Below, one piece after another: positions 36,911-44,962 of a DNA stretch of 64,000 nt. The stretch is taken from the NCBI RefSeq assembly GCF_900215335.1, contig NZ_OCMT01000004.1, forward strand, positions 1-64,000. The letters are read 5' to 3'. The notes under the pieces are model-generated. The model was not told the origin of the DNA, did no database searches, and worked only from the letters and a program-made list of their open reading frames with translations. The DNA is from Pedobacter xixiisoli. Lineage in GTDB: Bacteria; Bacteroidota; Bacteroidia; Sphingobacteriales; Sphingobacteriaceae. The translations under genes and the position numbers were made by a program. Position 1 is the first letter of the stretch; the number at the start of each line of letters is the position of its first letter.

Positions 36911-37009
36911 TTAAGATTTATCTTGAACGCGTTTATAAGCACTTACACCCCTCACAAAACCGAGGATACCAAAAACTATTGCGGGAATAAGAAGCAATTC
37001 TAAAGGCAT
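36911..37009 (-). CDS. Very small membrane protein (32 residues) in the EPS operon
   Basis: Between the GT2 and GT-B genes, a 33-codon ORF fills the gap almost exactly. Its ATG (37009-37007) lies 2 bp after the GT2 stop and its TAA ends 3 bp before the next ATG. The product starts MPLELLLIPAIVFGILGF, a single hydrophobic helix, followed by a basic polar tail (VRGVSAYKRVQDKS). Both the spacing and the amphipathic layout argue that it is translated. I do not recognise a family. A role in anchoring or modulating the processive GT2 enzyme just upstream is a guess. Confidence 0.6.
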   Translation of the reverse strand: MPLELLLIPAIVFGILGFVRGVSAYKRVQDKS

Positions 37010-37011
37010 AA

Positions 37012-38193
37012 TTATACGTTCTCCTTTTCTACAGGTTTACTACTATGTGGTGTAACCATAAACGATTTTTTAGCCTTGCCAATGCTGGCTAACGCGATAA
37101 CCATCCCGAACATAGCTCTTGGAATTTGAAACAAGGCCACGTACAATCTTTTATCTGCATAAAATCTTCTTGGTATCGAAATGATTAAGGTGAAGCAAAG
37201 GCTGATGAATAAACCAATCCAAAACTCCCTAGTTGGTCCAAAGGGATTAAAAAAAGATTGGACAGCCAATACAAAAAGTAGTGCCAGCAGCAACATTCTA
37301 GGTACTAAAAAAGTTTGTAAGGTTTTATTGAAAAACTCGATGTTGCCTTTAAATAGTTGTACAAATCCTTCGAAAGCATATTTCTTTAAAAACTCTACTT
37401 GCGAAGCAATCCACCTTGTACGCTGTTTGGTAAATACTTTGGCATTCTCAATCTTTTCATCGTATACGTAAACATCATTTAAATAGGCAATGCTTACTTT
37501 GTCTTTGGCAATCATGAAATCGAGCTGTTTGTCTTCTCCTACGGTTTCTCCAATGTTGTTTAATAAATCACGGAAGTAGGTAAATTCAAAAGCCATCCCC
37601 GAACCAATTAAGGCTGGTGACAATCCCAAAATCGCATGTCCTTTACGGAACAAATGGTTATTCACTTCTTCGTTGCAAGCATCCAAGAAGGCGAATGAGC
37701 TGTCCATATTTTTTGCCACACGATGGGCTTGTACCACTCTTTTACCCTGCTCAAAAGCACCGTTCAAATAACTTAAGCAATCATCGCTCATGATGTTATC
37801 CACGTCTAACACCACCGCTATTTCGAAACCTTCTCCTGCTAATTGGTTCATGGCAAACTGCATCGCCTTACCTTTGGTGCTTTTCTCAAAGAAAACCTCA
37901 ATCACTTTGGCACCCAATTCCTTTAATGTTACCAACGTTTCGGGCTGCAGGCCATCAGCAATAACCACAATTTCAAAATCACCTTGGTACTGATGTTTCA
38001 ATGCCATTTTAACACTATCTACAATGACTACATTTTCCTGATAAGTAGGAAACAATACGGCGATTTTTCTGTGACGGTTTGCCTCCTTTTTTGATTTACG
38101 CAAGGGCAATAAACCAACTAAGCCAAAAAAAGCCAAGTAAAAGCAGTTGAGCACCAAATATATGCCCAATATCCAGAATAGCACATCAATCAT
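37012..38193 (-). CDS. Processive-type membrane GT2 glycosyltransferase
   Basis: Membrane-embedded GT2 enzyme with one N-terminal helix, a cytosolic GT-A domain (IAVLFPTYQENVVIV, EIVVIADGLQ, AVVLDVDNIMSDD) and three C-terminal helices. KQRTRWIASQVEF matches the Q(R/Q)xRW motif of polymerising synthases such as hyaluronan or cellulose synthase. The frame is open to 38217, but the ATG at 38193 (MIDVLFWIL) follows the upstream stop by 1 nt and starts at the membrane helix, so it is preferred. It probably makes or extends the polymer backbone. Confidence 0.87.
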   Translation of the reverse strand: MIDVLFWILGIYLVLNCFYLAFFGLVGLLPLRKSKKEANRHRKIAVLFPTYQENVVIVDSVKMALKHQYQGDFEIVVIADGLQPETLVTLKELGAKVIEVFFEKSTKGKAMQFAMNQLAGEGFEIAVVLDVDNIMSDDCLSYLNGAFEQGKRVVQAHRVAKNMDSSFAFLDACNEEVNNHLFRKGHAILGLSPALIGSGMAFEFTYFRDLLNNIGETVGEDKQLDFMIAKDKVSIAYLNDVYVYDEKIENAKVFTKQRTRWIASQVEFLKKYAFEGFVQLFKGNIEFFNKTLQTFLVPRMLLLALLFVLAVQSFFNPFGPTREFWIGLFISLCFTLIISIPRRFYADKRLYVALFQIPRAMFGMVIALASIGKAKKSFMVTPHSSKPVEKENV

Positions 38194-38194
38194 A

Positions 38195-39652
38195 TTATAA
38201 ATCACTTCCATCAGCATCTAATTGTTTTCTAGGAGTATCTAACCAAGGGGCGATAAATACGAACGACCACGACATAAACATAATCACCGACGAGGGGATC
38301 GCGTTCATCACCTCGTTGCCGTAACTACAAATAAAGCACCCAACCGTACCCGAGGTTAGGGCAATCATCTTCGTCTTCAGTTTGGGGTCTTTCAACTGCC
38401 AAACAATACCACTGCATTTTCCAATAATGTAACAGTTAATGCCAAACCAAATCAGTAAACCAACTACCCCATACATCACCCAAACCTTAACCCAATAACT
38501 ATCCGGCTGGATATTGGCAATTGGCTTATCTGCATTGTAAGTGGTACCGTTCATGCCGCTCATTCCCAAACCCGCACCAAATGGTTCATCTTTCAGTAAG
38601 TAGGCTAGTTTCTTTTGGTTAATGATCCTTACGTTAAAAGAAGCATCTTTGGGGTCTAACGCACTACGCAAACGTCTAACTTGGAAACTTTCATCCCCAA
38701 TTTTAGTGTATTTAAGTACGCCTAAACCACCTAAAGCGAAGACACTGCCAATAATCAATACTTTAAAGTTTTTACTTAAGAAAAGCGCATAAGCCAATCC
38801 CGCTACTAAAGCAAATAAAGCTCCCCTAGTGCCCGATACACCCATTCCATATAAAGTAATGAGTGCAACTGCACCGAAAATAATTCTCTTGGTAAGTGAA
38901 AATGGCCCCATCGCTAATACCATTGCCATTACGGCCATAATTGCCTGCGAGGCACCAAACTGTCCAGCATCTGAATAGATAGAAAATACCCGCAGCTTGC
39001 CACCTAAAATGTGCGTAACCTTTGCTCCGGTATCTAGCCAGGCCTGTTCGCCAGCACTTAAGCCAACATATAATTGTTTCATGCCATACAATACGGCAAT
39101 ACATGAAAAGAAGAAGATAAAACCAATGAAACGGTTTAAATCAACCATTCGGTTAAATAACAAAAATACGATTGGCGCAGTGAGCAACCAACTTAATGCC
39201 GTAAAACGAAGCTCGTTAAACCAACCCGTAAAACTACCACCATAGGGATTTAACACTTGCAACATACTGATGCCGAACCAAATCAGCGACAGCATCACAT
39301 GCTCGTTCTTTAGCGCCTTCCAATTAAACTTGTTCATGTTTACCAAAAGACTAGCCCAGGTGAGCAGTAAAATGGCATCCATAGCTAAACCAACCGGAAT
39401 ATTTAAGAAAGTTTTAACAACAAAGCCCAGTACAAAACAATAGGCAAAATAGACTATAAAAGCAACACGGGGATTAGTAAACGAAGCTATTAAAAATGCG
39501 CCAGCACCAGCAGCAGCCAACACCAACATTGGCCCCAAAAAACCATAGCGTGCTGTAGAACCAGCCACCAAAACAGAAAGGCTTAACGCTACCAAAACAA
39601 ATAGTATCGTTTTCTTATGATCGGCAATATGTAGCTGCAGATTCCTAAGCAT
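38195..39652 (-). CDS. O-antigen ligase/polymerase family membrane protein (Wzy-like)
   Basis: Protein of 485 residues with about 11 hydrophobic helices and a large periplasmic loop around residues 330-390 containing SFNVRIINQKKLAYLLKDEP and FGAGLGMSG, the layout of the Wzy_C/WaaL family. Such proteins polymerise lipid-linked repeat units or ligate glycan to an acceptor. The position between the Wzc-like gene and the glycosyltransferases fits a Wzy polymerase. Its ends abut both neighbours (1 and 8 bp). Confidence 0.85.
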   Translation of the reverse strand: MLRNLQLHIADHKKTILFVLVALSLSVLVAGSTARYGFLGPMLVLAAAGAGAFLIASFTNPRVAFIVYFAYCFVLGFVVKTFLNIPVGLAMDAILLLTWASLLVNMNKFNWKALKNEHVMLSLIWFGISMLQVLNPYGGSFTGWFNELRFTALSWLLTAPIVFLLFNRMVDLNRFIGFIFFFSCIAVLYGMKQLYVGLSAGEQAWLDTGAKVTHILGGKLRVFSIYSDAGQFGASQAIMAVMAMVLAMGPFSLTKRIIFGAVALITLYGMGVSGTRGALFALVAGLAYALFLSKNFKVLIIGSVFALGGLGVLKYTKIGDESFQVRRLRSALDPKDASFNVRIINQKKLAYLLKDEPFGAGLGMSGMNGTTYNADKPIANIQPDSYWVKVWVMYGVVGLLIWFGINCYIIGKCSGIVWQLKDPKLKTKMIALTSGTVGCFICSYGNEVMNAIPSSVIMFMSWSFVFIAPWLDTPRKQLDADGSDL

Positions 39653-39660
39653 AAAACTAC

Positions 39661-41817
39661 TTACTTGCGTTTAACACCGTTGATGAGCCAACCGATAAAT
39701 TTACTGTCGTTCTTTAAAAATTTGATGGCTTCTTTATCTCCGTCGCTTAACGAATTACCAGCCATAAAGGTGGCTACATATTTTTCGGTAAACAGAATCC
39801 ATTCTTTCACATCAGACACACTATTTACGGCATCTAAATAGACGATGATTAAATCGAATTCGTCTTTAAGGCTATTAAAAATCTGGGTAACTCCAGAACT
39901 ATCTTTATTCTCTAGAAGCGAATCTCCATCTAAATCTTTATTTAAAAAGGTAATGAGATTATTCTTCTGAAGCGTAAGTGTACTCAGCACTGTTTTTAAC
40001 GATTGATGGGTAGGAATGTTCCACTTCTGAATTTCTTGTGCCATTTCAGCATTTCCAATCAAAAGAATCTGCTTATCCAATCTTGCAAAGCTATAAGCCA
40101 AACTTACTGCAGAAAAAACAGAAAAGTTTTCTGGATGCAACCTTGTTAATCCCAACACCTTATGTTTGCCTACAGACAAAGCTTCATCAATCTCGAAACG
40201 AACCTCACGAAGCAGATTTTTATAAGTAAGCATTTCCTTGCTACGTTCGCCATTTTTCCAGATATCATCTATATCTCTATTTTCTGGCTTAATGTAGTTG
40301 AGCTCGCCAATTACTTTTTCTTTAGTAGCGGCAACAAGTTGTTTTTTATTATTGATAGAATGGTCTAGTACATGGATAACAAAAAGTAAACAGAAACAAA
40401 TGGCAAAACTTGCAATGGCACTTAAAGCCATAAATAAAAGCTTTTTAGATGGTTCTGCGGTGGTTGGCACACCTTCTTGCTCCAATTGTAATCTCAAACC
40501 AATGTTTTTATCGAGGTTAGTTTGATTATATCGATTCAATAAATCCAAGTATTCTTTGGTAGCCACATCGGCATCACGCTCAAATTTTTGCACACCAGCG
40601 TCAAATGGCACCATACCAGAGAACTTTGCATTCAATTTTGCCAATTCTCTGTCAATATCTTGGATACTTCCCCTCGTTTTTTCTAAGTCGATACCAATTG
40701 AAATTCGGTTTTGAACCAAAGTTTGCTTAGCAACCGTAGGGTCGGCAACATACTGATCATTAGACCTTACCAACTGCGCAGTGAGCAACTGTTGCAATGA
40801 GTCTACTTTTTTCTTTGCAGAAGGCTTAAAACCTCCATCAATATACTCTTCATTTGCTGCTTGCACCCTGTTTCTAAGTACAATAACCGCTTGATTATCT
40901 GCCGAAACATCAGCCCCTAAATACTTATCTAAAGCAGGGTTATTCAACTTGTTGTTTACATTGTTCAGCGCCGACTGTAGCGATTGCAAATCGATAATAG
41001 CTTGAGATTTCTTGTTCTCGTAATCAATAATCTGCTGATAAACAATAGCTGATTGCTTATCCAAATTCAGCACCTCATTTTTAATCTTGTATTCTTTAAG
41101 TTGCTGGTTTTTATTGTTCATTACCGAATCTTTCTTTTGCAAGAGAGAATCTAAAACTAGGATGGACTGGTTTTTATTACTAATTAAATCGAAACTGTAG
41201 TTATTGATAAAATCTTTAGAAAGCGTATTTACCACAAATACAGACATTAATGTATTTTCTGAAGTAAACTCTACCGTAATAAAATCACTGTTATCTTCGT
41301 GGCTAATGGCAGTTTTCTTGCTTAAAGAAGCCGCATCATAACCCATCGATTTCACTAGGTTGTAATACTTCACATCATCATAATTATCAAATGGAGTAAG
41401 TACCTTTTTTTTAGCAATACGATCTTCAAATCCGTAAATAGCAGCCTGCCTTTGCTCCGCAGTTAAAGCGTTTATATCATCGCTTTGCACCTGAAAAGCT
41501 TTTTTAGGATCTTTTAGATCGTGTAATATCAAACGGTAAGAAAGAATACTCATGTTTTTTGGCATGGTCATGATATCCATGATGTTGGTAAACTGCTGGT
41601 TAATTTTGATCAAAAGATCTGGACCAGAATAAGAAGGTACGTCTGGCGCTACTTGCCTGGAAGGATCTAATAAACCCGTAGATAGTTTTGCCTGCGACTT
41701 ATATTGTTTAGGAAGATTTTTAACAAACAGAAAAGTAACAAAGAGCGTTATTGCCGGAATAGCGATAATGAGCCATTTATATTTGGCAATAAGATTTAAA
41801 AACTCTTTAATATTCAT
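39661..41817 (-). CDS. Wzz/Wzc-like chain-length protein with degenerate kinase domain
   Basis: Polysaccharide co-polymerase of 718 residues. It has an N-terminal helix and Wzz domain (residues 1-90), a long periplasmic coiled-coil region (about 210-430), a second helix near 470-490 and a cytosolic C-terminal domain shaped like a bacterial tyrosine kinase. At the Walker A position it has VLGLTRLHPENFSVFSAVSL instead of GxxGxGKS, and the C-terminus lacks the usual Tyr cluster. ATP binding and autophosphorylation are therefore unlikely. It presumably still controls chain length with the Wzy-like protein downstream. Confidence 0.85.
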   Translation of the reverse strand: MNIKEFLNLIAKYKWLIIAIPAITLFVTFLFVKNLPKQYKSQAKLSTGLLDPSRQVAPDVPSYSGPDLLIKINQQFTNIMDIMTMPKNMSILSYRLILHDLKDPKKAFQVQSDDINALTAEQRQAAIYGFEDRIAKKKVLTPFDNYDDVKYYNLVKSMGYDAASLSKKTAISHEDNSDFITVEFTSENTLMSVFVVNTLSKDFINNYSFDLISNKNQSILVLDSLLQKKDSVMNNKNQQLKEYKIKNEVLNLDKQSAIVYQQIIDYENKKSQAIIDLQSLQSALNNVNNKLNNPALDKYLGADVSADNQAVIVLRNRVQAANEEYIDGGFKPSAKKKVDSLQQLLTAQLVRSNDQYVADPTVAKQTLVQNRISIGIDLEKTRGSIQDIDRELAKLNAKFSGMVPFDAGVQKFERDADVATKEYLDLLNRYNQTNLDKNIGLRLQLEQEGVPTTAEPSKKLLFMALSAIASFAICFCLLFVIHVLDHSINNKKQLVAATKEKVIGELNYIKPENRDIDDIWKNGERSKEMLTYKNLLREVRFEIDEALSVGKHKVLGLTRLHPENFSVFSAVSLAYSFARLDKQILLIGNAEMAQEIQKWNIPTHQSLKTVLSTLTLQKNNLITFLNKDLDGDSLLENKDSSGVTQIFNSLKDEFDLIIVYLDAVNSVSDVKEWILFTEKYVATFMAGNSLSDGDKEAIKFLKNDSKFIGWLINGVKRK

Positions 41818-41824
41818 ACCCTTC

Positions 41825-42505
41825 TTATTTCACCTCCTCCATTTTTTTGCCAAGCAAAGCTTCTAACGAGCTTTTAGCTTTTAGCATATTTACTTCTGCC
41901 AACAATTTTTCTGAACTTGCTGTAGAAGTAAGTGATTTTGCCTTGGTATACACATCTAGAGAAACCTCACCTTTTTCAAATTTATAACGAAGCCCATCAC
42001 TGGCTGCTTTGTTATCAATATAGGCTTGATTTTTTACTTTAAGATCGTTAAACCATTGCAAATACTCAAAATACCTTTCCTTAACATCTATTTCCAATAA
42101 AATATCATACTCCTTTGTTAAATAAGAAGCCGAATTGTATTCTTCTCTAGCTTGTTTTACTAAAGATGGCGTACGAAAAAATAAACCCAAATTTAGATTT
42201 ACGCCAAATTGAAATCCATTAATGGAGTAAGGATTATTAACATCCAGAATAGTTCCATTACTTGGGCGGTAAAAATAAGATGCGTTTAAAGACTCTAAAT
42301 ATCCCGCTTTAGCAGTTCCAATTTTCGCTTTAGCACTTAGCTCACTAGCCTTATACATTTTCCTTTTCGGATAGTATTCTTTAGCTAAATCTACGTACTT
42401 CTGTAGCAAAGGCGGATTAATTTGGCTTGCAATATCTTCTTGCGCATGAATTTGCACATTAGCTGCTAAGAGTAGCAATAAGATAAAAAGCCTTTTTATT
42501 GTCAT
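41825..42505 (-). CDS. Half-size TolC-family outer membrane protein
   Basis: A signal peptide (to about residue 21, IHAQ) is followed by one outer-membrane efflux protein (OEP) repeat: a long helix, a beta-hairpin region (NGFQFGVNLNLGLFF) and a second pair of helices ending KSSLEALLGKKMEEVK. TolC-type proteins normally have two such repeats in 400-480 residues, and this one has 226. The reading frame is clean and the flanking genes are close (7 and 10 bp), so it is a natural short form rather than a frameshift relic. Export of the polysaccharide across the outer membrane is a reasonable inference. Confidence 0.75.
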   Translation of the reverse strand: MTIKRLFILLLLLAANVQIHAQEDIASQINPPLLQKYVDLAKEYYPKRKMYKASELSAKAKIGTAKAGYLESLNASYFYRPSNGTILDVNNPYSINGFQFGVNLNLGLFFRTPSLVKQAREEYNSASYLTKEYDILLEIDVKERYFEYLQWFNDLKVKNQAYIDNKAASDGLRYKFEKGEVSLDVYTKAKSLTSTASSEKLLAEVNMLKAKSSLEALLGKKMEEVK

Positions 42506-42515
42506 AGATTATATA

Positions 42516-43595
42516 TTATACCTTCTCTTTTTGGAGAAGTACAGGGACTGTCATCAAAATAATTTTCAAATCTAACCAAATTGAAAACTTCTTGTTGTAG
42601 AAATTATCCAATTTTTTACGCTCTCGATCAGACATGTCACTTTTTCCTCGCTTAATAATTTGCCAAAGGCCAGTAATTCCAGCAGGACCCAAAAACCTCA
42701 TCGACCACTCGTTAGTGGTTAATTGCTCTGCTTCGTACAAAGGCAAAGGTCTATTACCTACAATAGACATGTCGCCTTTTATAACGTTAAATAATTGAGG
42801 AAGTTCATCAATACTCGAATTTCTTAGAAAATTACCCAGCTTGGTAACACGAGGATCATCTTTCATTTTAAAGAATGCAGAATCTCCGTACTGATTGGCT
42901 GTAGTAGCTTTAAGGTTTTCTACTTCCTTGTCTGCGTTTACTCGCATCGATCTAAACTTGTAAAAATCGAATATCTTATAACCAGTGCCTACTCGCTTAC
43001 TTGTATAAAATATAGGTCCTTTAGAATCTAATTTTATAAGAATAGCAATGATAATCAGCAATGGACTTAAAACGATAAATGCACTGATGGAAATAGCCAA
43101 ATCCAAGAATCGCTTGGCAAATGGCGCTTTATATTGCTTTAAGGGAGCTTCTGGTAAATCTTTTAATTGTTCGTTAAGGATTTTATATGCCGATAAAAAT
43201 TGAAGCCTTAGTTTCACATCAGCAAAAGCAATCTCTGGCGAATAACAATCGGCCACACGAGCTGCAAAAGCTGCTGCAGAAATAGCTGGATCTTTCTCGG
43301 TTAATAAAAAGATAACCACCAAATTTCTACTTAACCAATTCTTCTTTAACCTTTCTACCAAACCTAAAGCCTCATTAAATTCATTTGGCTGTACTTCTAC
43401 CAAAATACTTACATCAAGCTCGTAAACCGATAGTTTGGTTACCGTTTCGAATAAGTTGGCAAAACTACTAGCTTTTCTAACCGTTCCTCCATCACCAAAT
43501 GCAGTCGCAATATCAGCATCATATTTGTTAGCATAATAAATAATATTAACCCTAGATTGAGGCATGCCAAATGAGGTATTTTCTTGTACTTCCAT
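42516..43595 (-). CDS. Polyprenyl-phosphate sugar phosphotransferase with pseudo-receiver domain
   Basis: Initiating enzyme of EPS synthesis: transfers a sugar-1-phosphate to undecaprenyl phosphate. The C-terminal half (residues 160-359) is the bacterial sugar transferase domain: KRFLDLAISISAFIVLSPLL (membrane hairpin), FYKFRSMRVNADKEV, SSIDELPQLFNVIKGDMSIV, GNRPLPLYEAEQL and LGPAGITGLWQI. The first 140 residues look like a receiver-type alpha/beta domain that lacks the acidic pocket. This differs from the usual WbaP/WcaJ N-terminal helices. It follows the free response regulator by 4 bp. Confidence 0.88.
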   Translation of the reverse strand: MEVQENTSFGMPQSRVNIIYYANKYDADIATAFGDGGTVRKASSFANLFETVTKLSVYELDVSILVEVQPNEFNEALGLVERLKKNWLSRNLVVIFLLTEKDPAISAAAFAARVADCYSPEIAFADVKLRLQFLSAYKILNEQLKDLPEAPLKQYKAPFAKRFLDLAISISAFIVLSPLLIIIAILIKLDSKGPIFYTSKRVGTGYKIFDFYKFRSMRVNADKEVENLKATTANQYGDSAFFKMKDDPRVTKLGNFLRNSSIDELPQLFNVIKGDMSIVGNRPLPLYEAEQLTTNEWSMRFLGPAGITGLWQIIKRGKSDMSDRERKKLDNFYNKKFSIWLDLKIILMTVPVLLQKEKV

Positions 43596-43599
43596 CGTT

Positions 43600-43995
43600 C
43601 TAGCTTAACAGGTTCTGAATGGTCTCTTTCAACTTCGCAGGATTAAATGGCTTCGGCATCAATAAATCAAAATTGTATGGAAGTTTCTGCACTAAATCAT
43701 CTAATGAGTAGGCAGCAGAGAGCAATATAATAGGAATATCACGATAGTAGCCACTAGTTTTTAAACTTCTCACAAAATCAAGCCCATCTACATAAGGCAT
43801 TTCCAAATCTGAGATGATCAGATCGGGCATATTCCCCTCGTCCATCCAGCTAATAGCTTCTAAACCGTTGTTATGAATTACTAAATTGTAATCTTTCTTT
43901 AAAATAAACTCTAAAAGCTTGAGTACGGTAATCTCGTCATCAACCAACAAAATCAGTTTTTTATCTAGACTTGTTTTAAAATTTGGAGACGGCAT
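43600..43995 (-). CDS. Single-domain response regulator
   Basis: Receiver domain alone (131 residues). Conserved residues: acidic pair in ILLVDDEITVL, phosphoacceptor Asp in IISDLEMPYVDG, Ser in IILLSAAYS and Lys in LMPKPF. No output domain follows, so it probably acts by protein contact. As first gene of the EPS operon, next to a sugar transferase with its own receiver-like domain, it may control polymer synthesis post-translationally. No histidine kinase is encoded nearby. Confidence 0.9.
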   Translation of the reverse strand: MPSPNFKTSLDKKLILLVDDEITVLKLLEFILKKDYNLVIHNNGLEAISWMDEGNMPDLIISDLEMPYVDGLDFVRSLKTSGYYRDIPIILLSAAYSLDDLVQKLPYNFDLLMPKPFNPAKLKETIQNLLS

Positions 43996-44084
43996 ATTTA
44001 AGGTAAATTTTCAATAAAAACTTAGAATGAACTAAGCTATTAATAAAAAATCAATTTTTACTCCTTTTTGTGATATTACGAAGC

Positions 44085-44561
44085 TTAAATCAACTCAATT
44101 TGCCTTTTGATACTCTCTTCTAGAGAAATTAGGGTTTCCGTTCGCTGAATACCTTTAACCGCTTGTATTTCTTCGTTAAGTACATGACGGAGATGATCGG
44201 TATCTCTACAGGTAATTTTTGCGAACATACTGTAAGCGCCAGTTGTGTAATGTAACTCTACCACTTCTTTTATTTTGCTCAATTGATCAACAGCATCTTT
44301 ATAAAGAGATCCTTTTTCCAGATAAATACCTAGGAAAGCGGTAATATCATAGCCTGCTTTTCTTGGATCGATAATTAAATGTGAACCTCGGATGATACCC
44401 ATGTCCGCCAATTTTTTCATTCTTACGTGTACTGTACCGCCAGAAACAATCAGTTCCTTTGCTATTTCAGTATACGGTTTGGTAGCATCGTGCATCAGTT
44501 GGGTCAGTATCTGAATGTCGAGGTTATCAATTTCTAAATTTTGAGATTCCTTTTTAAGCAT
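44085..44561 (-). CDS. Lrp/AsnC-family transcriptional regulator
   Basis: Lrp-type regulator of 158 residues. An N-terminal helix-turn-helix (LDIQILTQLMHDATKPYTEI to VHVRMKKLADMGII) is followed by a RAM ligand-binding domain (AFLGIYLEKGSLYKD, VVELHYTTGAYSMFAKITC). The ligand is probably an amino acid. It is 89 bp upstream of the EPS operon on the same strand with no terminator visible between, and it is divergent from the tRNA-like RNA unit, so either could be its target. Confidence 0.93.
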   Translation of the reverse strand: MLKKESQNLEIDNLDIQILTQLMHDATKPYTEIAKELIVSGGTVHVRMKKLADMGIIRGSHLIIDPRKAGYDITAFLGIYLEKGSLYKDAVDQLSKIKEVVELHYTTGAYSMFAKITCRDTDHLRHVLNEEIQAVKGIQRTETLISLEESIKRQIELI

Positions 44562-44634
44562 AAATTACATTTTTGTTAAGTATTTATAAATATAAATGAA
44601 AATATAATAAAAATAAAATTAAATCATTAAAATA

Positions 44635-44667
44635 TTTGCAACAAACTATTTAATTGTTCTATATTTG
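44635..44667 (+). promoter_or_regulatory. Promoter of the tRNA-like RNA unit
   Basis: TTTG at 44635-44638, a 21-nt spacer and TATATTTG at 44660-44667 match the Bacteroidota -33/-7 promoter. Transcription would begin near 44674, about 100 nt before the first tRNA-like RNA. It faces away from the Lrp/AsnC gene. Confidence 0.55.
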
Positions 44668-44776
44668 TTTCAAGCAAACGCCAGAGGGCATAAGCGATTT
44701 ACAGTTACCAACAAATCATTCGCAGTTTTGACAGCTGCCAATTGGAAACTGAAAACTTGAAATTATAAAACTAAAA

Positions 44777-44886
44777 TGTAGGGTGGTGAAATTGGCAGAC
44801 ACACCTCCTTGTCTCGGTGGTAGAGGAAATGGGAAATCCGGCAACGGCACAACCACTCTATGAAGGTTCGACTCCTTCCCCTACAG
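44777..44886 (+). tRNA. Class II tRNA-like RNA with GUC anticodon, copy 1
   Basis: A full cloverleaf can be drawn by hand. Acceptor TGTAGGG (44777-44783) pairs with CCCTACA (44879-44885) over 7 bp. The D arm is GTG/CAC around AAATTGGCAGA. The anticodon stem is CCTCC/GGTGG with one T-T mismatch, and the loop TTGTCTC gives GUC at 44811-44813. The T arm is GAAGG-TTCGACT-CCTTC. The variable arm is 41 nt, closed by TAGAG/CTCTA, with an inner TGG/CCA and a CCG-GCAA-CGG tetraloop hairpin. The discriminator is G886, followed by CAA rather than an encoded CCA. The D arm resembles tRNA-Leu but the anticodon is that of Asp. Confidence 0.6.
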
Positions 44887-44962
44887 CAATTTGCAGTTAA
44901 CAGTTTTTAGTTAGCAGTTACCCAACTGAAAACCGAAAATTGGAAACTGAAAATTAAAACAA
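44887..44962. repeat. Low-complexity spacer between the two tRNA-like RNAs
   Basis: Made of short AACTG/CAGTT-type motifs in both orientations (GCAGTTAACAG, AGCAGTT, AACTGAAAACCG, GGAAACTGAAAA). The segment AATTGGAAACTGAAAA occurs here and also before copy 1 (about 44739-44754), as expected if the RNA gene and its 5' flank were duplicated together. Confidence 0.5.

Noticed and set aside
38193..38217. Start of the processive GT2 gene at 38217
   Set aside because: It would overlap the upstream gene by 23 bp and add eight residues before the membrane helix. The ATG at 38193 directly follows the upstream stop.
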